Of a DNA stretch of 59,876 bases, positions 25,071 to 33,628 are shown piece after piece; position 1 is the first letter of the stretch, and every line of letters begins with the position of its first letter. The position numbers were made by a program, and so were the translations under genes. The DNA lies in assembly GCA_902545635.1 (NCBI GenBank), contig CACCGT010000008.1, forward strand, positions 1 through 59,876, given 5' to 3'. The DNA comes from an uncultured Pelagibacteraceae bacterium. GTDB lineage: Bacteria; Pseudomonadota; Alphaproteobacteria; Pelagibacterales; Pelagibacteraceae. The notes under the pieces were generated by a model. It ran no database searches and had not been told where the DNA came from. It saw nothing but the letters and a program-made list of their open reading frames with translations.

Positions 25071-26228
25071 CTATCTAATTATTTTTCTTATATCAATATT
25101 TGTAAATTTTTTTGGTTTAACACACTCAGTTTTTATTGATTGATTAACACCAGACTTTGAAGCTTTCATAATTGAGGTAATTATATCAAGGACATGCAAT
25201 GAAATTTCACCATTGCATAAATGTTTTCTTTTTTTTTCGATTGAATAAGCCATTTCTGAAAGTCCTGCACCTCTATAATTTGCATTAGTTGGAGCTTCAT
25301 TTGCTCTTGAACTTTGTGTTCTTATATTAATTTTACCTAAATGCATTTTTGTAGTTTTTAATTCTTTCCAATTATCTCCAAGTTTTTTACACGTGAACAC
25401 TGATCCTCCAAACATATTTGGATCAGGGACAATCATTGAACCTTTTTCACCATATAGCTCAATATGATTTCTTTGGTGAGCAATAACATCAAAAGATAAT
25501 GTCAATCTAATTACTGTTTTATTTTTAAAGGTGATTGTTGATAGATAAGTTGTTGGGCAATTAACTTTAAATTTTCTCCCTTTTTTTGGCCCAATTCCAA
25601 TTGTTCTGTATTTTGGACCATTTATTATTCTCCCACTAACTTTCTTTGCAGGTCCTAAAAGGTTTACTAAAGCTGTAATGTAATATGGTCCCATATCAAT
25701 TACAGGACCTCCTTCAAGTTTTGCAAACCATGGTTCTGGATTGGGGTGATATGATTGAATTCCAGGAAAAGCAAAAACAGCATTACCTAATTTTATTTTT
25801 CCAATTATATTTTTTTCAACTAGCTCTTTTGATTTTTGAATTCCACCTCCTAAAAATGTATCTGGTGCATTACCAAGATATAACTTTTTCCTTCTAGAAA
25901 TTTTTAAAAGTTCTTTTCCATCCTTTAAATTAATTGCCAATGGTTTCTCTGAGTAAACATGTTTACCATTTAATAAAGCTTTCTTTGAAATTTCGTAATG
26001 AGCTTTTGGGATAGTTAAATTTAAAATAATTTCTACTTCTTGATCTTTTAAAATTTCATTTACACTTAAAAATTTGACTCCATACTCTTTAGAACATTTT
26101 CTTGCAGCTTTTAAATTAATATCTGCGCATTTAATTATTTTGATATTATTAAAATATTTCTCTGCTCTAAAATAAGTTTCTGCAATGTGTCCACAACCAA
26201 TAAGACCAACTTTGAAAACTTTATTCAT
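25071..26228 (-). CDS. Gfo/Idh/MocA-family oxidoreductase
   Basis: 385 residues, slightly long for the family. N-terminal Rossmann loop GLIGCGHIAETY (8-19), LNLTIPKAHYE and hallmark EKPLAIN around residue 95; the C-terminal domain contains GGPVIDMGPYYITALVNLLGP, which carries the usual aspartate but tyrosines where most relatives have histidine. Likely an NAD-dependent dehydrogenase or epimerising enzyme on a cyclitol or sugar. It lies 9 bases after iolD and before the hydroxyacid dehydrogenase gene, so an inositol-related substrate is reasonable. Confidence 0.83.
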   Translation of the reverse strand: MNKVFKVGLIGCGHIAETYFRAEKYFNNIKIIKCADINLKAARKCSKEYGVKFLSVNEILKDQEVEIILNLTIPKAHYEISKKALLNGKHVYSEKPLAINLKDGKELLKISRRKKLYLGNAPDTFLGGGIQKSKELVEKNIIGKIKLGNAVFAFPGIQSYHPNPEPWFAKLEGGPVIDMGPYYITALVNLLGPAKKVSGRIINGPKYRTIGIGPKKGRKFKVNCPTTYLSTITFKNKTVIRLTLSFDVIAHQRNHIELYGEKGSMIVPDPNMFGGSVFTCKKLGDNWKELKTTKMHLGKINIRTQSSRANEAPTNANYRGAGLSEMAYSIEKKRKHLCNGEISLHVLDIITSIMKASKSGVNQSIKTECVKPKKFTNIDIRKIIR

Positions 26229-26237
26229 ATAAAGAAA

Positions 26238-28082
26238 TCAGATACCTTGTCTTTGTTTTGCTTTACCTTCTTTATGAAGTTTTAAAGCTTCCTCGTTTTC
26301 TTTCGTTGTTGGTATTTCAAGCGTAGGGCTTTCCCAATAAGCTGAACCTTCAAGCCATTCATAACTATGAGTTTTTATTGATATTACATATGTTACATCT
26401 GATTTTTTAGCTCTTTTAAATGCTTCCTCTAATTCTGAAATAGTGGACACTTGTTCAGATTTTGCACCCATGCTAGCTGCGTGTTGAGCAAAATTTACTT
26501 CTTTAAAATTTTGAATATTAGATGAATTAAATAAGCAATTAAATTCTTTTCCACCCTTAAACAATTGAAGTCTATTTATAACTGCATGACCACCATTATC
26601 ACAAACAATTATTATTAATTTGTTATTTGTTAAAACTGAAGAATAAATGTCTGAATTGTTAAGCAAATAAGAACCGTCTCCCACAAAAGCTATTACGTCT
26701 TTGTCAGGATTTGCCATCTTAATTCCTAGGGCTCCAGAAATTTCATAACTCATACAACTAAAACCCCATTCAGTTTCATGCGTATTTAGTTCTTTTGGTC
26801 TCCAGACTTGTACTACTTCACCAACCAATCCACCAGCAGCAGTAACTGCTATATCTGTTGGATCTGAATTTCGATAAATCGCCCCCACTGCGTGTGCATA
26901 GCTTGGTGTTTCTTGGTTTGTTGGCCCACTTTCTTTATCAACATACTCATTCCAAGACTTAAGTTCATCTTGTGATTTTTTATGCCAACTGTCAGGAGAT
27001 TTCCAATTTCCTAAAGAATTTGACAGCTCTGATAAACAAACTTTAGCATCTCCAATAACTGCCTCTGCTAAGTGTTTGTTTGCATCATGTCTTGCAATAT
27101 TAATTGAAACCAATTTAAATTCAGGGTTTTCAAAATTAGCCCACGAACCAGTTGTAAAATCTGCCAATTTCGTACCAACACAAATAGCTAAATCAGTTTC
27201 TTTTGCTAAGTTATTTGCAGCTTTTCCACCAAGGCCTCCTATTGGTCCAAGAAAATGAGAATGATCTCTTTTCATTGTTGAGTATCCCATCACTGTTTGT
27301 GTAACTGGTATGTTATGTTTTACGGCAAAACTTCCTAATTCATCCATTGCATCTGAATAAAAAACTCCTCCTCCAGAAATAATAATTGGTTTTTTTGATT
27401 TTTTAATTTTTTCCATTGCTTGTTTAATTTGATAATCATCTGGTTTAGGTCTTCTTATATTATGTATTCTTTCTTTAAAAAATTCCTCTGGATAATCAAA
27501 TGTTTCTCCTTGCACATCTTGACACAAAGATAAACACGCCGGACCTGAATCAGCAGGATCAAGCATTGTTTGAATTGCTTGTGGAAGAGATTGTATTATT
27601 TGTTCAGGTCTTGTAATTCTATCAAAATATTTTGTAACTGGTTTAAAAGAATCGTTTGCAGTCATTCCTGGATTTGAAAAATGCTCTACTTGCTGTAGTA
27701 CAGGATCTGGCATTCTATTCGCATAAGTATCTCCAGGTAAAAATAAAATAGGCAACCTATTACTCATCGCTACTGCAGACGCAGTGACTAAATTTGTAGA
27801 TCCAGGCCCAACAGAACTTGTTGCAATAAAAATTTGTTTTCTTCGTTTAGCTCTTGCAAAAGCAATGCCTGTTAAAGCCATATTTTGTTCATGGTGACCT
27901 CTATAAGTTGGAAGTTTATCCTTATTTTCTTCTAATGCTTGACCTATGCACGCAACATTCCCATGACCAAAAATACCAAATGCCCCTGGAAATAAAGGCT
28001 CAACTTTACCATCTATATAGATTTTTTGAGCTATTAGATGTTTAACTAAAGCATGAGCGCAAGTAAGCTTTATTTTTTTCAT
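26238..28082 (-). CDS. iolD: 3D-(3,5/4)-trihydroxycyclohexane-1,2-dione hydrolase IolD
   Basis: 614 residues of a thiamine-diphosphate enzyme. The N-terminal LFPGAFGIFGHGNVACIGQA and YRGHHEQNMALTGIAFARA segments are distinctive of IolD; the cofactor-binding motif is GDGSYLLNNSDIYSS followed by VCDN. IolD opens the six-membered ring of the inosose-derived dione to 5-deoxy-glucuronate, a middle step of myo-inositol breakdown. It heads the minus-strand operon that includes a Gfo/Idh enzyme, a hydroxyacid dehydrogenase and a ribose-type ABC transporter, and is divergent from the aldehyde dehydrogenase. iolE and iolG occur 9-12 kb away. Confidence 0.93.
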   Translation of the reverse strand: MKKIKLTCAHALVKHLIAQKIYIDGKVEPLFPGAFGIFGHGNVACIGQALEENKDKLPTYRGHHEQNMALTGIAFARAKRRKQIFIATSSVGPGSTNLVTASAVAMSNRLPILFLPGDTYANRMPDPVLQQVEHFSNPGMTANDSFKPVTKYFDRITRPEQIIQSLPQAIQTMLDPADSGPACLSLCQDVQGETFDYPEEFFKERIHNIRRPKPDDYQIKQAMEKIKKSKKPIIISGGGVFYSDAMDELGSFAVKHNIPVTQTVMGYSTMKRDHSHFLGPIGGLGGKAANNLAKETDLAICVGTKLADFTTGSWANFENPEFKLVSINIARHDANKHLAEAVIGDAKVCLSELSNSLGNWKSPDSWHKKSQDELKSWNEYVDKESGPTNQETPSYAHAVGAIYRNSDPTDIAVTAAGGLVGEVVQVWRPKELNTHETEWGFSCMSYEISGALGIKMANPDKDVIAFVGDGSYLLNNSDIYSSVLTNNKLIIIVCDNGGHAVINRLQLFKGGKEFNCLFNSSNIQNFKEVNFAQHAASMGAKSEQVSTISELEEAFKRAKKSDVTYVISIKTHSYEWLEGSAYWESPTLEIPTTKENEEALKLHKEGKAKQRQGI

Positions 28083-28137
28083 TTTTCTAGTTATATTCTC
28101 CTCAAAAATTCAACTAATAAACCATAAAATAAAAATT

Positions 28138-29580
28138 ATGTATAGCAAATTTGGACAATTCATTGATGGTAAATGGCAACCATCTCAAAATAATGAAACT
28201 TACGATGTGTTAAATCCGGCAACTGAAGAAGTAATTGGCAAAGCATCAAAAGCTGGTGAAGAAGATGTAAATAAAGCTCTTAAGTCAGCTGAAAAAGGTC
28301 TTGAAGTTTGGAGAAATACTCCACCTTGGCAAAGATCAAAAATTATAAGAAAAATTGCAGATCTTATGAGAGAGAGAACTGATGTACTAGCAAAATGGCT
28401 TACATTAGAAGTTGGAAAACCTTTGTCAGAAGCAAAAGGAGAAGTAGGTGGAGCAGCAGATATTTTTGAATGGAATTCTGAAGAAACAAAAAGAATATAT
28501 GGTCAGATAGTTGAAAGCAGATTTGAACACACAAGAATGTATGTCAAATATGAGCCTGTTGGTGTTGTTGCAGGATTAATACCATGGAATTTTCCAATAG
28601 TTTTATCTTCTAGAAAAATTTCTACGGCTTTAGCAGCTGGTTGCTCAGTTATATGCAAACCAGATGTCATTACTCCAGGAAGTGTAATGGAACTAATGAA
28701 TATTATAAATGATGCAGGAGTTCCTCCAGGTGTTGTTAATTTATTATCGGGTGATCCAGCACAAATTTCATCACAACTTATATCATCTGATATAGTAAAA
28801 AAAGTTTCTATTACTGGATCAACTAGAGTAGGTAAACTTATTTTAAAGCAAGCTGCTGAGAAAGTTCAAAGAGTAACAATGGAATTAAGTGGTCACTCTC
28901 CTTTTATAGTATTTGATGATGTAGATATAAACAAAGTTACAGATATGGCAATAACGGCAAAATTCAGAAACAACGGCCAGGTTTGTATATCACCAGCAAG
29001 ATTTTATATCCATGAAAAGAAAAAAGATGAGTTTGCAAAAACATTAGTTGAAAAAGTTTCCAAACTTAAAATTGGTAATGGAATGGATGAGGATACAATT
29101 TTAGGTCCATTAACAACAGAAAAAAGATTAAATGAAATAGAGGCCTTAGTCGAGAAAACAAAAAAAGAGGGAGCGACTATTTTGTGTGGCGGAAAGAGAC
29201 CATCAGATTTTAATAAAGGATATTTTTATGAACCTACTATTTTTGACAATGTTCAAGATAACTTCACAATTGCAAAAGAAGAACCATTTGGACCATTAGT
29301 TCCGCTTCTAACGTTTAAAGATACAGATGAAGTTGTTGAAAGAGCAAACGATAATGATTTAGGGTTAGCAAGCTATATTTATACAAATTCTTTAGAAAAA
29401 GCCCATAAAGTTTCAGAAAGAATGGAAACTGGAACATGTGCAGTAAATCATCCGACTATAGCATTTGCAGAAGTTCCTTTTGGGGGTATTAAACAAACAG
29501 GTTATGGTAGAGAGGGTGGATCAATGGCAATAAAAGACTATCTTAATATTAAATATACTCATTTTGGTCTTAATTATTAA
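28138..29580 (+). CDS. NAD(P)-dependent aldehyde dehydrogenase
   Basis: 480 residues with the full active site: N151 in IPWNFP, E249 in VTMELSGHSP and nucleophile C283 in NNGQVCISPARF; the cofactor loop is ITGSTRVG (225-232). The sequence type resembles succinate-semialdehyde, 2-oxoglutarate-semialdehyde or lactaldehyde/glycolaldehyde dehydrogenases, not the CoA-acylating IolA. It is translationally coupled by a TAATG overlap to a HpcH/HpaI aldolase, so it probably oxidises the aldehyde that aldolase releases. Divergent from iolD across 55 bases. Confidence 0.88.
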   Translation: MYSKFGQFIDGKWQPSQNNETYDVLNPATEEVIGKASKAGEEDVNKALKSAEKGLEVWRNTPPWQRSKIIRKIADLMRERTDVLAKWLTLEVGKPLSEAKGEVGGAADIFEWNSEETKRIYGQIVESRFEHTRMYVKYEPVGVVAGLIPWNFPIVLSSRKISTALAAGCSVICKPDVITPGSVMELMNIINDAGVPPGVVNLLSGDPAQISSQLISSDIVKKVSITGSTRVGKLILKQAAEKVQRVTMELSGHSPFIVFDDVDINKVTDMAITAKFRNNGQVCISPARFYIHEKKKDEFAKTLVEKVSKLKIGNGMDEDTILGPLTTEKRLNEIEALVEKTKKEGATILCGGKRPSDFNKGYFYEPTIFDNVQDNFTIAKEEPFGPLVPLLTFKDTDEVVERANDNDLGLASYIYTNSLEKAHKVSERMETGTCAVNHPTIAFAEVPFGGIKQTGYGREGGSMAIKDYLNIKYTHFGLNY

Positions 29581-30371
29581 TGAGAAAAAATAAAGCTAAA
29601 CAAATGATGGCTGAAGGAAAGCCAGTTGTTAATGGCTGGTTACAAATACCTAGCACAGTATCTGCAGAAGTTATGGCGCATCAAGGTTGGGACTCCCTAA
29701 CTGTTGATATGCAACATGGACTTGTTGATTACACAAACGCACTTCCAATGCTTCAAACAATATCTTCAACTGATGTAACTCCTCTTGCCAGAGTTAATTG
29801 GAATGAGCCAGGTCAAATAATGAAAATTTTAGATGCAGGATGTTATGGAATAATATGCCCTATGGTAAGTAACAAACAAGAAGCAGAAAGATTTGTTCAG
29901 GCTTGTATGTATCCGCCAAAAGGTTATAGAAGCTTTGGTCCTGTAAGAGGTTTGATTTATGGAGGAGCAGATTATGCTGATCATGCAAACGATGAAATAT
30001 TAAAATTAGCAATGATTGAAACAAAAGAGTCTCTTGAAAAATTAGATGAAATAATGTCAGTTGATGGTCTTGATGGAATATATATTGGTCCAGCTGATTT
30101 AAGTTTAGCTATTGGAGAAAAACCAGGATTTGATAGGCCAGAAAGTACTAAAGCATATTCAGAAATTTTAAGAATTTTAGAACACGCAAAAAAAAATAAA
30201 ATTTTTGCTGGAATACATAATGCGACAATAGATTATGCAAAGAAAATGATAGATAAGGGTTTCAACTTTGTAACAATTGCAGCTGATCAAAGAGTACTTA
30301 GCGCAGGAGCTAAGGCTATTGTAGAGGGTATGAAGGGCTCAATTAATAAAAAAGATTCTGATACATATTAA
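29580..30371 (+). CDS. HpcH/HpaI-family class II aldolase (2-keto-3-deoxy acid aldolase)
   Basis: 263 residues, normal for the family. Recognisable parts are VNGWLQIPSTVSAEVMAHQG, the histidine in VDMQHGLVDY, the metal ligands in IETKESLEK and IYIGPADLSLAIG, and YPPKGYRSFGPVRG. It splits a 2-keto-3-deoxy acid to pyruvate and an aldehyde in the cytosol. The start codon overlaps the aldehyde dehydrogenase stop, which implies coupled production and channelling of the aldehyde. Its 3' end overlaps the convergent PanB-like gene by 4 bases. 2-keto-3-deoxy-L-rhamnonate, or a related pentonate, is the likely substrate. Confidence 0.87.
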   Translation: MRKNKAKQMMAEGKPVVNGWLQIPSTVSAEVMAHQGWDSLTVDMQHGLVDYTNALPMLQTISSTDVTPLARVNWNEPGQIMKILDAGCYGIICPMVSNKQEAERFVQACMYPPKGYRSFGPVRGLIYGGADYADHANDEILKLAMIETKESLEKLDEIMSVDGLDGIYIGPADLSLAIGEKPGFDRPESTKAYSEILRILEHAKKNKIFAGIHNATIDYAKKMIDKGFNFVTIAADQRVLSAGAKAIVEGMKGSINKKDSDTY

Positions 30372-31183
30372 TCTAATTTATTAAGAAAATTTTCAAATTC
30401 TTCTTTATTTAAATTTATTGACTGTTTTTTGCCTGGAAATTTTCCAGTAATTGAGTCTTTTTTAAAAGCTTTAAGAGCTTTTATCCTCTCTATTTTTATT
30501 TGATTTTTTAGTTTTGATAGGTTTCCATAAGCTTTTGAGTGTCTCGGTGGATTTTCAGTGTCTCCACATATATCCTCCATAAATAAATACATTACATCAG
30601 TAAACCTACCTGATCCGAGTGACACTGTAACTATATTTGTTCTTTTAGAAATTTCTCTCATTACATTTTCAGGAATAACCTCACATTCAGCTGAGAATGC
30701 ACCCGCATCCTCTAATCTTTTAAATTTTAAATACAAATCATGCGCTTCATTACTATTTTTTCCAACTGCTCTTAAACCTCCTATCCATGTAGATTTTCTT
30801 GGTACTAAACCTAAATGTCCCATCACTGGAACGTCTTCATTTGCAAGCATTTCAACAATTTTCATACTTCTAGGTGTCATTACTGCATCAGCTCCATTCT
30901 CTAAAGCCTCAAAAGCACCTCTCAATACGTCATCTGCTGTTACAAATTTATTAAGTACTAATGCTGCAGTTAAAAATAAATTTTTAGAACCCTCTCTAGC
31001 TTCTTTAACATTAAATGCATTTGATATAATCATATCAAACCCAGCCTGCTCAGCTGCATGTGCTTCTTCAACAGTATTCGCTGTAACCTGGGTAAATTTT
31101 TTTTTTCCTTTAGAATTTTTTAAATCATCAACTGTTAAAGTTCTGCTTGCAGGTTTTGCTGCCCATGTATAGATTTTTTTCAC
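30368..31183 (-). CDS. PanB-like (ketopantoate hydroxymethyltransferase family) protein, atypical active site
   Basis: 271 residues. MGHLGLVPRKSTWIGGLRAV (121-140) with the following AHDLYLKFKRLEDAGAFSAE align well to PanB, and E168 in CEVIP sits at the catalytic glutamate. The rest of the active site differs: the first metal aspartate (GDS in PanB) is N55 in IISNAF, the second (ADLPF) is replaced in LTAALVLNKF, and the lysine/glutamate pair of VKIEGG reads VMTPRS. It is therefore unlikely to make ketopantoate and may be another phosphoenolpyruvate-mutase-superfamily lyase or aldolase. Last in a minus-strand operon with a regulator and a DUF1907 gene; 4-base overlap upstream. Confidence 0.7.
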   Translation of the reverse strand: MKKIYTWAAKPASRTLTVDDLKNSKGKKKFTQVTANTVEEAHAAEQAGFDMIISNAFNVKEAREGSKNLFLTAALVLNKFVTADDVLRGAFEALENGADAVMTPRSMKIVEMLANEDVPVMGHLGLVPRKSTWIGGLRAVGKNSNEAHDLYLKFKRLEDAGAFSAECEVIPENVMREISKRTNIVTVSLGSGRFTDVMYLFMEDICGDTENPPRHSKAYGNLSKLKNQIKIERIKALKAFKKDSITGKFPGKKQSINLNKEEFENFLNKLD

Positions 31184-31596
31184 TTTATTCCCTTATATAA
31201 TTGATCTCTTCTATCAATGAACTCCTCAAATGTTTTTATAGTAATAACTGAAGGAAGGATAAAAATTGACCTTTTATCTTTTATGTTTCTTATAATTCTA
31301 AAATAACCTTTTTTAATAGCAGTATCGACATAAACATTTGAAGTTAGGTAAGATTTTTCAATCACTTTTAAAAGTTGGTTTTTTGTAATTGATTGGTTTT
31401 TAAAATATGCCAACATTACTGCGTGCAACATTATCCAATGTTGAGGAGTTAATGAAAACCAGTTAAGTAAATCATTTTTTAACCTACCGGTGAAGTCTCC
31501 AAGAGAAACTTCGGCCATTTGAATTCTTTTTTTTGTAGATTTAGAAAGTTTTTTTTGTTCTTCAAAATGCTTTGGGTACCTAAATTGCCTCTTCAT
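31180..31596 (-). CDS. Small winged-helix (MarR-like) transcriptional regulator
   Basis: 138 residues. A basic N-terminal helix is followed by LTPQHWIMLHAVMLAYFKNQ (49-68), a helix-turn-helix region (SITKNQLLKVIEKSYLTSNV) and a beta-wing GYFRIIRNIKDKRS (97-110) ending IFILPS. This order is that of MarR-type proteins, which bind palindromic operators as dimers. Its stop overlaps the PanB-like start by 4 bases. A long near-palindrome in the divergent promoter at 32638-32663 is its obvious candidate target. Family similarity is moderate; the function is inferred. Confidence 0.68.
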   Translation of the reverse strand: MKRQFRYPKHFEEQKKLSKSTKKRIQMAEVSLGDFTGRLKNDLLNWFSLTPQHWIMLHAVMLAYFKNQSITKNQLLKVIEKSYLTSNVYVDTAIKKGYFRIIRNIKDKRSIFILPSVITIKTFEEFIDRRDQLYKGIK

Positions 31597-31632
31597 CTAA
31601 TTAATTTTATATAATTGATATATCTATTCAAT

Positions 31633-32601
31633 CTAATTTTTGTTAGCTAATTCTTTATATATATTATTTACTCTGTGAACTTCACTTGCAGTATTAAAAT
31701 ATCCTACATATTCTATTTCATCTGGGGTTACATCAAAATGGTAATGACCTGCATATTTTTTATTTTCATAAGAATGAAAATGGGTATGTTCTCCAGACTC
31801 TCTTAAATTAAGTTTTCCACCAGTTGGATCTCCAGTCCACAAAACAGAGTAACATTGCAATTCAGGACCAACTGGTTCATAAAATTGTAGGAAGTCTTTA
31901 GTACATTTCATTAATTTTGAATCATAATAATCGTGTTTGATATCCTCATAATCGGGTTGTACGTGTGATCGTATTTTTCCATTTAAAATTCTAAAAACGC
32001 CAGCAAGAGCTATGTGATTGTTATTAGAAATATCTAAATTTTCTGACAATGCTTGTCTTATTGACTGAGGTAAAGATCCTTGTTTTCCAATTCTTTTTTT
32101 AATATTAATTCTTATTACCCTTCCTTCTTTTCCATCGCTATAGTAGATGTTTCCAAGTCCCCCATGTTTTTTTGCTTTATAATCTTTAACTATACATTCT
32201 TTATTTTTTCCAACCATTGCGATGATAGATTTAGACTCTTCAGTAATTAAATTCTCATTTATAATTAATTCACCACAATGCCCTTCCAAACACGACATAG
32301 CACCAGAGCCTGCTCCAAGAGCATAGGATTTTGAAGAATTTATTCTTTTTGAAATCTCTTGATAATCAAATTCAGTACCGATGTAATTTTTATCATGCAT
32401 ATAAGGCTCTCCTCCCACATCAATTATTTTTTGATTTCCGCTAATACCTTCAGAAGGGCAATCCCAATGTCTAAGATTTGGACACTCAACTACATCTACT
32501 TCAACATCTTTGTAATTAATAGCAAGTCCAATTCTTAATGCATTTGAAATATCTATTAAATCGAAAGATTTAAAAATTCCTTTCTCTATATTTAATTTCA
32601 T
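31633..32601 (-). CDS. DUF1907 family putative metal-dependent ester hydrolase (C11orf54-like)
   Basis: The C-terminal block GEHTHFHSYENKKYAGHYHF followed by TPDEIEYVGYF matches vertebrate C11orf54/PTD012, whose zinc is held by the HTH and GHYH histidines; here H272, H274 and H286 from the chosen start. Upstream, DVGGEPYM, YALGAGSGAM and RSHVQPDYED also align. PTD012 has reported ester hydrolase activity. I start it at ATG 32599-32601 (MKLNIEKGIF, 322 residues); the frame stays open 30 bases further upstream, but that extension is low-complexity (MQYIMQYYY) and would run into a palindrome. First gene of the minus operon with the regulator and PanB-like protein. Confidence 0.8.
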   Translation of the reverse strand: MKLNIEKGIFKSFDLIDISNALRIGLAINYKDVEVDVVECPNLRHWDCPSEGISGNQKIIDVGGEPYMHDKNYIGTEFDYQEISKRINSSKSYALGAGSGAMSCLEGHCGELIINENLITEESKSIIAMVGKNKECIVKDYKAKKHGGLGNIYYSDGKEGRVIRINIKKRIGKQGSLPQSIRQALSENLDISNNNHIALAGVFRILNGKIRSHVQPDYEDIKHDYYDSKLMKCTKDFLQFYEPVGPELQCYSVLWTGDPTGGKLNLRESGEHTHFHSYENKKYAGHYHFDVTPDEIEYVGYFNTASEVHRVNNIYKELANKN

Positions 32602-32637
32602 CATGTAATAATATTGCATTATATATTGCAAAATGTC

Positions 32638-32663
32638 TATAGATAATATATATAATATCTATA
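32638..32663. promoter_or_regulatory. 26-bp near-perfect palindrome, candidate operator of the divergent cluster
   Basis: Arms TATAGATA (32638-32645) and TATCTATA (32656-32663) flank a 10-base A/T core; only two of thirteen position pairs mismatch. A second near-palindrome, TGCATTATATATTGCA, lies at 32615-32630. Both are in the 82-base gap between the DUF1907 and PanE-like genes, where a single regulator could control both directions. The nearby MarR-like protein is the best candidate. Confidence 0.5.
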
Positions 32664-32683
32664 CATAATATATTTTAAATAAA

Positions 32684-33628
32684 ATGGTAAATAAAGATTT
32701 AAAAGTTGCTGTTCTTGGTGCAGGTGCAATGGGATGTTTGTTTGGAGGTTTGCTTGCAGAAAAAGGATTAGATGTAACTCTAATTGATGTTTGGAAAGAA
32801 CACGTAGAAACCTTAAATAAAAAAGGCCTTAAGATGGATGGTCATGGTGGCGATAGATTTATAAAAGTACAAGCAACATCAGATCCATCTACAATTGGAA
32901 AAGTAGATGCTGTAATAGTAATGTGTAAAGCAACAGCTCTAAAACCTGCTTTAAAAAGTATTAAAAACATTATCGGAGATAAAACAGTTTTTATGTCTTT
33001 TCAAAATGGAATTGGACATGAAGCAATAATTAAAAGTATTGTTGGCGATGAAAAAGTAATTGGGGGAACAACAACTCAAGCATCAAATATTTTAGGCCCT
33101 GGTCATATTATGAACCATGCAGCTTTACCTTCTTGGATTGGAGAATATGATGGTGGAATAACAGATAGAATAACAGAAATTGCAGACACATTTACAGCGC
33201 ATAATTTAGAAATGATTGCAGCTGAGGATGTAAAAAAAAGAAAATGGATGAAACTTTTTGCTTTAACCGCAATTGGCCCACTTTCAGCTATTTTTGATCT
33301 ACATCATACTGATCTTTACATAAATAATAATGCCAATGACGTATCTAGAAGTTTAGGTAAAGAGATTATTTTAGAAACAAGAAAAGTTGCTTTAGCAGAT
33401 GGCGTTAATGTTTCTGAAGATGAATGTTTATTTATGTTTAATAAAATTGTTGATTCAAAACAAACAAACAAGTCCTCAATGGCTTTTGATGTACTTTACA
33501 AAAGAAAAACTGAAATTGATTTCATAAGTGGAGCTGTATCAAAAATAGGAAAAAAACATGGAATAACCACACCATTAAATGATCTTATGTACAAAATGAT
33601 TAAAGTAAAAGAGGGTATGTACAGCTAA
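32684..33628 (+). CDS. PanE/ApbA-family reductase with altered substrate residues
   Basis: 314 residues. Cofactor loop LGAGAMGCLFG (11-21), catalytic lysine K190 in KWMKLF, and the C-terminal SSM (264-266) and glutamate E277 in TEIDFISG are all as in ketopantoate reductase PanE. The two asparagines that hold ketopantoate in E. coli PanE (positions 180 and 184) align here with L194 and G198. It should still reduce a 2-oxo acid, or oxidise its alcohol, with NAD(P)H, but probably not ketopantoate. It is divergent from the DUF1907/regulator/PanB-like operon and starts a plus-strand run with two dioxygenases. Confidence 0.8.
   Translation: MVNKDLKVAVLGAGAMGCLFGGLLAEKGLDVTLIDVWKEHVETLNKKGLKMDGHGGDRFIKVQATSDPSTIGKVDAVIVMCKATALKPALKSIKNIIGDKTVFMSFQNGIGHEAIIKSIVGDEKVIGGTTTQASNILGPGHIMNHAALPSWIGEYDGGITDRITEIADTFTAHNLEMIAAEDVKKRKWMKLFALTAIGPLSAIFDLHHTDLYINNNANDVSRSLGKEIILETRKVALADGVNVSEDECLFMFNKIVDSKQTNKSSMAFDVLYKRKTEIDFISGAVSKIGKKHGITTPLNDLMYKMIKVKEGMYS

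Noticed and set aside
32602..32631. Longer start for the DUF1907 protein (MQYIMQYYYM)
   Set aside because: Low-complexity residues, no ribosome site, and it would run into the palindrome at 32615-32630.
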